In this document: positions 53,746 to 62,199 of the stretch, piece after piece
How the letters are laid out: the number at the start of each line of letters is the position of its first letter
Numbering within the stretch: the stretch's first letter is position 1
The notes under the pieces: generated by a model
Database searches by the model: none
What the model saw: the letters and a program-made list of their open reading frames with translations, nothing else
Told to the model about the DNA's origin: nothing
Assembly: GCA_001642945.1 (NCBI GenBank)
Contig: LGRT01000013.1
Location: 248,001 to 312,000, forward strand
Source: Rhodobacteraceae bacterium SB2
GTDB taxonomy: Bacteria; Pseudomonadota; Alphaproteobacteria; Rhodobacterales; Rhodobacteraceae
Reading direction: 5' to 3'
Length of the DNA: 64,000 bases
Made by a program: the position numbers and the translations under genes

Positions 53746-55509
53746 ATGGCTTCGAAACTTTTTTCGGAAAAAGACAAATCAAATATTGCTTGGTTTTGGC
53801 GCCGATATCTTAAAAGAAAAACCCCATGGTTGGGCTTGATATTGGCGTTGGTGCTTTTGGAGGGCTTCGTGCTGCAAAAGTTTTTGGCCATCACCGAAAC
53901 GGGATTACGGGTGATTTTTGAGCAGGGCGACATCATAGATCTGCTGTGGATTTGCTTGATGGTGTTTTTGATTTTTACGGTTCGCGCCTTGGTTTCTTTT
54001 GTGGTGCCCACTTTATCCGTGCGTCTGGCCAGTGGCGCTGTTTTAGAGCTGCGTTCGGATCTGATCCGCCATGTTCTTTATATGGATCAAAGGTTTTTTG
54101 ATCGCACCAATTCTTCGGATCTTATTCTTCGCTTTGTCAATCAAGTGGAAGCGTTGAGTCAATTCGTTGGCCGCACCACGGTGGAAGCTGTGCGCGATGT
54201 GGCCACGATTGTAATCATTTCAGGGTATTTAATTTATAAATCGGCGCTGCTTTTTGGCGTTGCGCTGCTTCTTTTGCCGATCATTTTTTTGCTGATGCGG
54301 ATGGTGTCTGAAACCATCAAACGCATTCAGGCGCAATCTGAGCAGGCGCTGGGCAGTTACATGAATACAATTGAAGAAATGTCTGGGGGCATGCGCACGA
54401 TTAAAATGACCGGACAAGAGGCGGCTGAGGTCGATCGAATGATTTCTGAATCGGGCAATATCAAAAAATTAGCGGTCAAACTTCATATGGCGCAGGCGCT
54501 TGTTTTGCCTTCGATCGATTTATCTTCAGCGGTAGTATATATGGTTGTGATTGGCGGTGGTGGATATCTCGCGCTTTCAGAGGCCTCGGCCTTAGACGGG
54601 GCGTCGATTATCGCTTTTCTGTTGGGTTTGGTGATCGTTTTTGATCCCGCCCGGCGCCTGTCGCAATTTTTCACAAAATTGCAAACCAGTTTGATCTTGC
54701 TTGCCTCGGTGCGCGGGGTGTTGCAAACGCAGCCCGATGTTTCAGATGAAGGCAATGTCTCAAAGTTTACCGATACGCGCATCGATATCACCCTGCATGA
54801 TATCGGGTTTTCCTATGAGGCTGATCAAACATTATTCGATGGTATCAGCCTGCAGTTTAAAGCGGGGCAAAAAACCGCCATTGTCGGCTCGACCGGTTCG
54901 GGAAAAACCACGCTGCTTAGTTTGATGGCGCGGCTTTATGATTTAAATAGCGGTGCGGTACTGTTTAATGGACAGGACATTAAAAAGTTCACGTTAAAAT
55001 CGGTGCGCGAGAAATTTTCAATCGTGGCGCAGGATGTGGTTATTTTTAACAAAAGCATCGCAGAAAACATCCAATATGCAGACCCTAAAGCCAGCGCAGA
55101 GGCGGTGCGTGCGGCGGCAAAACTGGCGCGTATTGATGATTTGATGATCGAACGCGGGGATCAGCCTGTGGGTCCAAAAGGCAGCCTGCTTTCGGGTGGT
55201 CAAAAGCAGCGGATCGCGATCGCGCGGGCCTTTTTAAAACCGGCGCCGATCCTGCTTTTGGATGAGGCAACATCGGCGCTTGATGCGCTGACAGAACAAA
55301 AAGTTAATGCCAGTTTCAAGGATCTTCAGGCCGGTAAAACCACCATCGTTGTGGCACATAAATTTTCGAGTGTGGTTGATGCAGATCATATTTATGTGCT
55401 TGAGGCCGGCAAATTGGTTGAACAAGGCACTCATGCCGATCTGATGGCCAAAGCCGGGCTATATGCCAGCATGTTTTCTGCACAGGATGATATTTTAATA
55501 TCTGGATGA
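53746..55509 (+). CDS. ABC transporter, fused permease and ATPase
   Basis: A 587-residue half-transporter of the MsbA/LmrA type. Six membrane helices fill about residues 30-320. The ATPase domain has Walker A GSTGSGKTTLLS (about residue 386), the signature LLSGGQKQRIAIARAF, Walker B PILLLDEATSALD and the H-loop VVAHKFSS. It would export a lipid, peptide or small molecule as a homodimer. The substrate is unknown; the neighbouring oxygenase could modify it. Several in-frame ATGs exist; 53746 (MASKLFSEKD) starts the conserved part, and no ribosome-binding site is strong. Confidence 0.88.
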   Translation: MASKLFSEKDKSNIAWFWRRYLKRKTPWLGLILALVLLEGFVLQKFLAITETGLRVIFEQGDIIDLLWICLMVFLIFTVRALVSFVVPTLSVRLASGAVLELRSDLIRHVLYMDQRFFDRTNSSDLILRFVNQVEALSQFVGRTTVEAVRDVATIVIISGYLIYKSALLFGVALLLLPIIFLLMRMVSETIKRIQAQSEQALGSYMNTIEEMSGGMRTIKMTGQEAAEVDRMISESGNIKKLAVKLHMAQALVLPSIDLSSAVVYMVVIGGGGYLALSEASALDGASIIAFLLGLVIVFDPARRLSQFFTKLQTSLILLASVRGVLQTQPDVSDEGNVSKFTDTRIDITLHDIGFSYEADQTLFDGISLQFKAGQKTAIVGSTGSGKTTLLSLMARLYDLNSGAVLFNGQDIKKFTLKSVREKFSIVAQDVVIFNKSIAENIQYADPKASAEAVRAAAKLARIDDLMIERGDQPVGPKGSLLSGGQKQRIAIARAFLKPAPILLLDEATSALDALTEQKVNASFKDLQAGKTTIVVAHKFSSVVDADHIYVLEAGKLVEQGTHADLMAKAGLYASMFSAQDDILISG

Positions 55510-55674
55510 TGGTGTTTGCGCGCCTTTAAAACCCTGGTTGAGGCGGTCAATATTTTGCGCAGATCTTCGTAAAAGGCTTTGAAACCTTTCGCCAAATGCC
55601 GTGAAATGGGCCAATAGGCTTGATTAATCTCACGCGACGCGCCAACACTGTTGTGTATCGTATTGGGGGCCGGC

Positions 55675-56019
55675 ATGCTCAAACCTATCTTGATTATGTT
55701 CAATCTGTTTCTTTGGGCGTCTTCGGCGCAGGCGTTTCATCTGTGCACGGATATCCGGGCTGTGGTGGTGCGTGGAGCTGAAATGCTGTTAGAAGGTCAA
55801 GAAGAGGTGGCAATTGACGGGATGATTGCGGCCCAAATGCAGGCACATGGGCACATGCATACGCCCGCTTTGCGCGGCGCTATGCTGCGTCAGTCACTCA
55901 AATTGAGCCGAAAAATTGCCAATAGCGATTTAAGGCAAGTGACGGCTGTGAATTATTTTGGTGATCAGTTTCATACGGATTGTACCCGCAATAAAATCTG
56001 GTCGGGCATCGGACATTAG
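55675..56019 (+). CDS. Small secreted protein of unknown function
   Basis: A 114-residue protein with a signal peptide (LKPILIMFNLFLWASSAQA, cleavage after AQA). The mature part has two cysteines near its ends (FHLCTD and TDCTRN) that could form one disulfide, and is helical between. No family is recognised. GGGGG precedes the ATG at 55675. It stands alone between the ABC and MFS genes. Confidence 0.65.
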   Translation: MLKPILIMFNLFLWASSAQAFHLCTDIRAVVVRGAEMLLEGQEEVAIDGMIAAQMQAHGHMHTPALRGAMLRQSLKLSRKIANSDLRQVTAVNYFGDQFHTDCTRNKIWSGIGH

Positions 56020-56196
56020 CGTTTAGAGTGACCGTTTCCTAAAATTATTCTGCTGTTGGTTTCAAGGTTGATAAAGCCATTAAATGCAGCGCGCTGCGAG
56101 GCGAGAAAATGAGTTTAAGGCTTGTAAACCCAGAAAAAATCACTCAACTTCCGTGACACCGCGCCCAAATTGGGTTTTTCAGAAACAGGATGTCTT

Positions 56197-57354
56197 ATGG
56201 GAATAAAATTCCGCCTACCTTTGGTATGGAATGTCTATTTTTCGTTTTTTATCTATGCGTTCAGTCTGGGGGCTATTTTCCCGCGGCTTGGGGATTTGCA
56301 ATTGCAAATGGGCATTGGGCCTGCGGCGCTGGGGCTGTCGGTTACCGGTGCCGCGCTGGGGGTGCAAGTCTCATTATTGATGGCCAGTTCAGTCTTGTCG
56401 CGGTTGGGATTTCGAAAAGTAATGTTCTTTGGCATGCTGTTGATGGGTATTGGTGAAGCTTTGGCCGGTTTGGCCACCAGCCCTTATGTTTTCTTTGGAT
56501 GGTTTTTTCTGGCGGGTTTGGCGATTGGCGTTGTGGAGGTTGCGGTGAATGTCGAAGCCGACCGGGTTGAGGCGCTAGCGGGTCGGCGGATTATGAACCG
56601 GTCGCATGCTTTTTGGAGTTTAGGGTTTTTCGCCACGGGTTTGCTGGGCGCGTTCGTGGCGCAGTTGGGCGTGCCTGCAGGCCTGCATTTAAGCTTGACC
56701 GGGCTTGTTTCGGTTGCGTTAACGCTGTTATTTTTGGCAAGGTATCAGCCAGCGCCAATCCGCGGCGCCGATCATGATGGCCCGCCAAAATTGGCCCGTC
56801 CAACCCGTGGGATCATGGTTTTGGTTGCCTTTACATTATCTGCCATGCTGCTCGAAGGGGCTTTGATTGATTGGTCGGTGATTTATATGCGCGATGTTTT
56901 TGAGGAAAGCGCTTTTGTAAATGGATTGGCGCTGACATTAGGAGCTTTGGGGCAATTTATCATTCGGTTTTTTGCTGATCCCGTTGTGGATCGCCATGGC
57001 GCTGAGCGGGTGGCGCGGGTATCTTTGATCGCGCTGGCTTTGGGCGCTGGCGTGGTGTCGTTTACGCCCAATTCCACTTTGGCCCTGATTGGGTTTGTAT
57101 TTTTGGGTGCGGGAACTGCAGTTATTTTCCCTTTGGCGATCTCGGCGGCGGCGCAAAGAGGCGATCGCTCATCCCCAGAAAATGTAGCAGCTTTGGCGCA
57201 ATTCTCGTTTGTAACGTTTCTTTTGGCGCCGCCTTTATTGGGTTTTGTGGCAGAAAATTTTGGCATTCGCTATTCCTTTGGTTTGGCGCTGCCTTTGATC
57301 TTGGGCAGTTGGCTAACCGTGGGCGCGCTGAGCCATGCGGGCCGGAAGGCATAA
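56197..57354 (+). CDS. MFS transporter (YbjJ-like)
   Basis: A 385-residue membrane protein with about twelve hydrophobic helices in two halves. The first half begins SFFIYAFSLGAIFPRLGDLQ and contains GFRKVMFFGMLLMGIGEALAG, with the MFS loop-2 arginines. The second half begins near residue 205 with GIMVLVAFTLSAMLLEGALIDWSVIYM. It resembles the inner-membrane YbjJ/fucose-permease-like branch. The substrate is unknown. AGGA lies upstream of the ATG at 56197. Confidence 0.88.
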   Translation: MGIKFRLPLVWNVYFSFFIYAFSLGAIFPRLGDLQLQMGIGPAALGLSVTGAALGVQVSLLMASSVLSRLGFRKVMFFGMLLMGIGEALAGLATSPYVFFGWFFLAGLAIGVVEVAVNVEADRVEALAGRRIMNRSHAFWSLGFFATGLLGAFVAQLGVPAGLHLSLTGLVSVALTLLFLARYQPAPIRGADHDGPPKLARPTRGIMVLVAFTLSAMLLEGALIDWSVIYMRDVFEESAFVNGLALTLGALGQFIIRFFADPVVDRHGAERVARVSLIALALGAGVVSFTPNSTLALIGFVFLGAGTAVIFPLAISAAAQRGDRSSPENVAALAQFSFVTFLLAPPLLGFVAENFGIRYSFGLALPLILGSWLTVGALSHAGRKA

Positions 57355-57462
57355 AATCTGCGTTGATCCGCTTGGCCCGTCATCTCTTGTCGCAAATGAA
57401 GCTGCAGCAAGGGGTCTTGGTCGGTTAGAGCAAGGCTAGAGATGTGAAGAGGAAGCCCCGTT

Positions 57463-58431
57463 ATGTCCCAAGCGCTGGTGTCAGATCAGGCCAGGTTAAG
57501 CATTTTATGCGTGATGGGTGCGTCTTTGGCGTTTTCCTTAAACGATATTACGGTAAAATATTTTACCGATAGCTTACCGCTTCATGAAGTTATTTTATTC
57601 CGCTCGCTTTTTGGAATGGCATTCATTTTGTTCCTTTTCGGGCGAGGGGTGCCCTTAAAAACCATGTTTTCAACCCGCCGCCTGTCGCGCCATATCTTGC
57701 GCGGGCTAAGCGTGGTGGTGGCAAATTTTGCTTTTTTTGCAGGCTTGGCTGCCTTGCCACTAGCGGAGGCCTCGGCGATTTTCTTTATCGCGCCGCTGTT
57801 AATAACGGGATTTTCGGCATTTTTCTTGGGGGAATATGTAGGTGTCTGGCGCTGGACGGCGCTTTTGGTCGGCTTGCTCGGCGTTTTGATCATCGTAAAG
57901 CCCGGCAGTGCAGCGTTTCAATGGGCGGTGATTTTGCCGCTTTTATCCGCGATTGCCTATGCCACCTTGCACACGATTACCCGTTCGATGGGGCTCGCGG
58001 AATCGCCCATCACCATGTCGCTTTATATCCAATTGGTCTTTATTGTCGTGTGCCTTGGGATGGGTTTGATGTTTGGAGATGGAAGATTTGCCGGGTTGGG
58101 CCATCCTTCGGCTGAGTTTATATTGCGCGCATGGGCATGGCCCAGCGGCAGAGATGTTCTTTTATTCGTAGCTGCGGGGTTTTTCAGCGCGTCTGGTGGC
58201 TATCTTATCAGCCAAGCCTATCGCAGCAGTAGCGCTGGTTTGGTGGCCCCTTTTGAATATTCTACGGTCATTTTGGCCGTTTTATGGGGTTATATATTTT
58301 GGCAGGAAGTGCCGGGCTTAAGTTCGGCCTTTGGAATCTTTTTAATCATTGCCTCCGGGGTTTTTGTAGCGATACGTGAGTTTAAACGACAAGTGCCGCC
58401 TGCCTCGCAAAAGCTATCGGCGCGCCGTTGA
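57463..58431 (+). CDS. EamA/DMT superfamily transporter
   Basis: A 322-residue protein with about ten hydrophobic helices in two EamA repeats. LAFSLNDITVKYFTDSLPLHEVILFRSLFGM starts the first, and LVAPFEYSTVILAVLWGYIFWQEVPG ends the second; both match the RarD/SAM-carrier type of Rhodobacterales. It may export an amino-acid derivative or import S-adenosylmethionine; sequence alone does not tell. Confidence 0.9.
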   Translation: MSQALVSDQARLSILCVMGASLAFSLNDITVKYFTDSLPLHEVILFRSLFGMAFILFLFGRGVPLKTMFSTRRLSRHILRGLSVVVANFAFFAGLAALPLAEASAIFFIAPLLITGFSAFFLGEYVGVWRWTALLVGLLGVLIIVKPGSAAFQWAVILPLLSAIAYATLHTITRSMGLAESPITMSLYIQLVFIVVCLGMGLMFGDGRFAGLGHPSAEFILRAWAWPSGRDVLLFVAAGFFSASGGYLISQAYRSSSAGLVAPFEYSTVILAVLWGYIFWQEVPGLSSAFGIFLIIASGVFVAIREFKRQVPPASQKLSARR

Positions 58432-58465
58432 GCCGGGCAGTGGCTGCGCTGAAATTAGGGTGCGT

Positions 58466-59362
58466 TTAGCGCGTTTTCAGCCCGTTTTCCCGCGCTACAA
58501 AATCTACCAAATGGGGCACGTAATCCTCTGGGCCATCGCCACCCATGGCCATGGCACGCGCAAAACTACTTTTCGCGGCATTTCCAATTGGATTTGCAAT
58601 GCTTGCCTCATTGGCCATGCTTTCGAGATAGCGCAGATCTTTGAGCGCGTTGGTCATGGTGAATTTATGGGCCTCACGATTGCCATCCAGCGCGTAACCC
58701 ATAAAGGTTTGATAAAACCCACAATCCATCCGGCTACCGCGGATCACGCTGTCAAAGCGCTTGGCATCAATTCCCATTTTAGCCCCTAAGGCCAGCGCTT
58801 CGGAATACATTGCGGCATAGCCCAGCGATAGAAAATTATTTAGCAATTTCATACGGTGGCCATCGCCAACCGCGCCGATATGCACGAGCGTTGCAGCCCA
58901 GCTTTCGATCACTGGTTTGATCCGCGCAAAAACCGGCTGATCGGCGCCCACCATCGCAGATAGCGCGCCCTCTTCTGCTTGCACCGGCGTGCCTCCTAAC
59001 GGGGCATCCACCATATGAATGCGCTTTGATTTCAAATTTTCTGCTAGTTTTAGGGTGGAGGTGGGGTCGGATGTTGAGCAATCGATGATAACGGCGTTTT
59101 CTGACAGATTAGGGGTGAGTTCCGCGATAATCTGTTCGACCTGAGGCGAACCTGGGGCACAGATGAATACCAGCGTTGAGTCTTTGGCCAGCGCTTCTAG
59201 GCTGCCGGCTTCTTGCGCGCCCAGCGACAGCAGATTTTCAACCGGCACGCGGTTTTTATGCGCGATTACGGTCACAGGATATCCCGCGCGTAAAATATTT
59301 TTGGCCATGCCATGGCCCATCAGGCCCACGCCGATAAATCCAATTTTTTCGTTTTGCTGCAT
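58466..59362 (-). CDS. NAD(P)-dependent beta-hydroxyacid dehydrogenase
   Basis: A 298-residue member of the 3-hydroxyisobutyrate/tartronate-semialdehyde reductase family. Rossmann motif GFIGVGLMGHGMAKNI at residue 8; substrate site DAPLGGTPVQAEEGALS (about 118); catalytic lysine in KLLNNFLSLG (about 172). Substrates may be 3-hydroxyisobutyrate, tartronate semialdehyde or D-glycerate. It is convergent with the DMT gene. Confidence 0.9.
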   Translation of the reverse strand: MQQNEKIGFIGVGLMGHGMAKNILRAGYPVTVIAHKNRVPVENLLSLGAQEAGSLEALAKDSTLVFICAPGSPQVEQIIAELTPNLSENAVIIDCSTSDPTSTLKLAENLKSKRIHMVDAPLGGTPVQAEEGALSAMVGADQPVFARIKPVIESWAATLVHIGAVGDGHRMKLLNNFLSLGYAAMYSEALALGAKMGIDAKRFDSVIRGSRMDCGFYQTFMGYALDGNREAHKFTMTNALKDLRYLESMANEASIANPIGNAAKSSFARAMAMGGDGPEDYVPHLVDFVARENGLKTR

Positions 59363-59509
59363 GCCAACCTCTTTTCTGAAATTTTATGTGTGCATTAATC
59401 GTTAAATCAGGTTGCATCGCAAGGGCTTCTTACGCCTAAAGGCGATTGCCTTTGCCCCTGTTGATGGGGTTTACGGACAGCATACCCCTTAATTGTTGTG
59501 ACTCGCCCC
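59363..59509. other. Region between the dehydrogenase gene and the predicted sRNA
   Basis: About 150 bases that should hold the dehydrogenase promoter on the minus strand. No gene and no clear promoter match is seen. Confidence 0.3.
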
Positions 59510-59605
59510 AAAAAAAAGAGACGCTATTTCTAGCGTCTCGAGATACCGAATAATCTGGGAGGATATATTTTCGGTTTTTACGATCTGGGAGGAGGTAGAC
59601 CGTGC
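59510..59605 (-). ncRNA. Predicted cuckoo/CcsR-type small RNA with CCUCCUCCC anti-SD motifs
   Basis: On the minus strand three hairpins follow one another. The first (59603-59580) has a 7-bp stem ACGGTCT/AGATCGT and a 10-base loop ACCTCCTCCC. The second (59575-59545) has a 6-bp stem ACCGAA/TTCGGT, with CCTCCC in its large loop. The third (59539-59518) is a perfect 9-bp stem GAGACGCTA/TAGCGTCTC with a GAAA loop followed by eight U: a Rho-independent terminator. Tandem loops with CCUCCUCCC and a terminator are the hallmark of the CcsR (Rhodobacter) or cuckoo sRNA family, which are stress-induced and are thought to mimic anti-Shine-Dalgarno sequence. Here no DUF1127 gene is upstream. The 5' end is not known. 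Confidence 0.78.
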
Positions 59606-59622
59606 TCTATTGCTACCATATT

Positions 59623-59639
59623 TTTCTGCACCGCAGAAA
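59623..59639. promoter_or_regulatory. Palindrome upstream of the predicted sRNA
   Basis: TTTCTGC and GCAGAAA are exact inverse complements separated by ACC, 18 bases upstream of the sRNA (minus-strand sense). A third half copy (ATGCAGAAAA) lies at 59661. It could be an operator for the sRNA or part of the 5' leader. Confidence 0.4.
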
Positions 59640-59789
59640 TACTTATTTTGAATTGCTGCTATGCAGAAAAATCATAGCTCATACATAATCATCCGTGGTT
59701 TTGTGCAGATAGGGGAAGGAATGCGTGAATTTTATGCAGCGAAAACTTTTATCTGGGTATGTGCGAATTTAGCGCGCAAGCCTTCGGGC

Positions 59790-59808
59790 GGATCTGCTGC
59801 GCAGATCC
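59790..59808 (-). other. Hairpin downstream of the methyltransferase gene
   Basis: GGATCTGC and GCAGATCC form a perfect 8-bp stem with a 3-base loop, about 65 bases past the methyltransferase stop. No U-run follows, so termination is uncertain; it may protect the mRNA 3' end. Confidence 0.5.
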
Positions 59809-59871
59809 TGGCTGGGGTACAGAATCGCGCCCTATTTTCGGACGCACCATAATGGCCCAGCCCCCCACTTT

Positions 59872-60924
59872 TTAGGTGATGAGGTATAAAGAATTGAGCG
59901 GGTGCTTGATATTAATTTTCTGCACCTCAGAAAACCCTGCCTCGGCGCAGAGGTTGCGCAACACAGAATCGGATAGACCCACCGTTCCCATACCTTCTCC
60001 GCCCTGCCACATTGAGGTGGTCATACAAAAATGTAGACTGATGCCCAATTTAAACACGCCATACGGGCCTGAATTATCAACCGGATCTTCTGTGGCTTCG
60101 ATATCCATCAGCAAAAACATCCCATCCTGGGCCATAGATTGTTTCAGGGTTCTTAAGCCAAGCGCCGGGTTTGGCAGATCGTGAATTAAATCAAACGTGG
60201 CGACAATATCATATTGGCCCGGGCTGCCTTCATCCATATTCCAATGTTTAAATGTGATATTACGGTCAACGCCAGCCTCTTTTGCGTTGACGCCGGCGTG
60301 TTCTATATTTGGCAAGAATGCATCATAGCCAATAAATTCTGACTCGGGAAATAGCTTCGCCAACTCAATCGTGGACCTGCCCGTACCGCAGCCAAAATCG
60401 GCAAATCTGGCGCCTTTTTTTAAGCGCTGAGTCAACGCTGGGATATGGGGCAACCAATCTTTTACCAAGAAATTACGATAGCGCGCGCAGCCCGTGTGAT
60501 CCAGCGCCTGCCAAAGCGCTGGCGGATAATCTTCAAACCCGACGCCGCCACCAGATTTGAAGGCCTCGCGCAGCTTCTCATAGGGCAATAACGCGCTGTT
60601 CAGCAATTTAAAGGCACCATATTGGGCAAAGCGGCCGCCGTCTTCCACCAATAGCTGTGCTTGATCTGGGCTTAGCCAGGCTTCGCGCGTGGCTTTATCA
60701 AACATCACATAGCCGCTGAGCACGATCCCGTGCAGCCATTCGCGAACATAACGTTCGTTTAATTGCAGGCGCGCTGCCAGTTGCGCTGAGGTAGAGCGCC
60801 CGTGTGTGTGCAAATCTTTAAAAAGCCCCAGTTCAATACCAAGACTGCACAGCCGCACTGAGACGGCCCCCGCCATATCCCTTCCGGCTTGTTCCAACAG
60901 GGCTTTGGGTTTTGTATCGCTCAT
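59872..60924 (-). CDS. Class I SAM-dependent methyltransferase with N-terminal winged helix
   Basis: A 350-residue protein. The N-terminal 85 residues form a winged-helix/dimerisation segment (SAQLAARLQLNERYVREWLHGIVLSGYV), as in plant-like O-methyltransferases and the Rv2258c group. The C-terminal Rossmann fold has motif I FADFGCGTGRS (about residue 170) and a later VATFDLIHDLPNP. The substrate is unknown. It stands alone on the minus strand. Confidence 0.86.
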   Translation of the reverse strand: MSDTKPKALLEQAGRDMAGAVSVRLCSLGIELGLFKDLHTHGRSTSAQLAARLQLNERYVREWLHGIVLSGYVMFDKATREAWLSPDQAQLLVEDGGRFAQYGAFKLLNSALLPYEKLREAFKSGGGVGFEDYPPALWQALDHTGCARYRNFLVKDWLPHIPALTQRLKKGARFADFGCGTGRSTIELAKLFPESEFIGYDAFLPNIEHAGVNAKEAGVDRNITFKHWNMDEGSPGQYDIVATFDLIHDLPNPALGLRTLKQSMAQDGMFLLMDIEATEDPVDNSGPYGVFKLGISLHFCMTTSMWQGGEGMGTVGLSDSVLRNLCAEAGFSEVQKINIKHPLNSLYLIT

Positions 60925-61082
60925 CAGCTTGTTTCCTCGGGTTTTGCGGGTCTGCTCTGGCCAAAGGCATGGGGAGGGGTTGGGCCGCCGACGCGCCGTT
61001 ACATCTGCCCTGCCATATTATCAATTTTGGGTATTGTGTTAAGAATATATTTGCAAAATTCCGCAGCGTTTTTTGCGCAGTT

Positions 61083-62018
61083 TTAGAGGTGAAGCTCTTC
61101 TAGATAGGGTGGGTTACATCCCGCGCGTTCGCAGTTCAGCGCTGCCGCTGTTGCGGCGACTTCTAACAGGCTTTGCAAATTCTCAGGGCTTAAGGATGAA
61201 AGTGCCTTATGCGTGTCCCAGCCATTTTTGGTGATCTGCGCGATTAAAGTGCCCATAAAGGTGTCGCCCGCCCCCACCGTATCGGCCAGAGGGGATGCAA
61301 CGCCCGCAGGCACCGCGATTTTGTGCTGCGCGGTTGCGCCGATCGCGCCTTTTTGGCCCATTGTCAGCACCAGCAATGCGGCATTGCTCAGCGCGCGGAT
61401 CTTTTCAAATGCCTCTAGCAAAGGCAGCTCTGGAAGCAGATAGGCCAGATCTTCATCGCTTAGCTTGACCAATGTTGCCGAGCCCAAAAGCCGCAACACG
61501 CGCTCTACATATTCTGCTTTATTGGCAATCAATCCTGGCCTGGCATTGGGATCTAGGCAGGTCATCATGCCTTTTTCGGCGCAGCTTTCAAAAAACGCCT
61601 CCCAGGCTTGGGCATCCGCACCGGTGATCAAGGCCAAAGAGCCAATGTGAAACGCCGTTGCCTTGGCGGGACAAGTCTCGATCAATTGCTGATAGGATAT
61701 CTGGCGTTCCGCTGTGCCCTCACGGTAGAACTGATAGCTTGGAATGCCATCCGCCAGCGAAACAACCGCCAGCGATGTTGGCTGCGACACGCGCTGGGCG
61801 GCCAAGGCAATATTATCTTGTGCCAGGCGCGCTTCCAGCATTGCTCCCAAAGCATCTTCTGAAACGGGCGTCATATAGGTGACATCTTGGCCTTGCCGGG
61901 CTGTCGCTATTGCGCAGTTGTAACAAGAACCGCCTGGAATGGCTTGGTACAAAGCCGCCCCATCCGGCGTGTCGGTTTGTACAAAGTCAATCAGGTTCTC
62001 TCCACCCACAAGAATCAT
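61083..62018 (-). CDS. PfkB-family carbohydrate kinase
   Basis: A 311-residue ribokinase/fructokinase fold. It starts ILVGGENLIDFV; the sugar-binding GGSCYNCAIATARQG is at residue 39; and the catalytic signature DTVGAGDTFMGTLI (about residue 247) is intact. Sequence suits a fructokinase or another hexokinase-like role. The ATG at 62018 has AAGGAA seven bases upstream, unlike the longer frame from 62114. Confidence 0.92.
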   Translation of the reverse strand: MILVGGENLIDFVQTDTPDGAALYQAIPGGSCYNCAIATARQGQDVTYMTPVSEDALGAMLEARLAQDNIALAAQRVSQPTSLAVVSLADGIPSYQFYREGTAERQISYQQLIETCPAKATAFHIGSLALITGADAQAWEAFFESCAEKGMMTCLDPNARPGLIANKAEYVERVLRLLGSATLVKLSDEDLAYLLPELPLLEAFEKIRALSNAALLVLTMGQKGAIGATAQHKIAVPAGVASPLADTVGAGDTFMGTLIAQITKNGWDTHKALSSLSPENLQSLLEVAATAAALNCERAGCNPPYLEELHL

Positions 62019-62199
62019 ATGATCGTTCCTTCTTTCTAATTTTGAGCCGGTATCATCGAAAACGCGCTCGGCCAAAGGGGCATTATAATCACACCGGCTT
62101 AATAAGCCCTCCAAACCAGCAACGCCAGAGCGGGTTTATTAGATTTACAGCATTGAACTGGGGTCTTTGCCACCCGAGCTGGCGGTCTGTCAAACCCCG

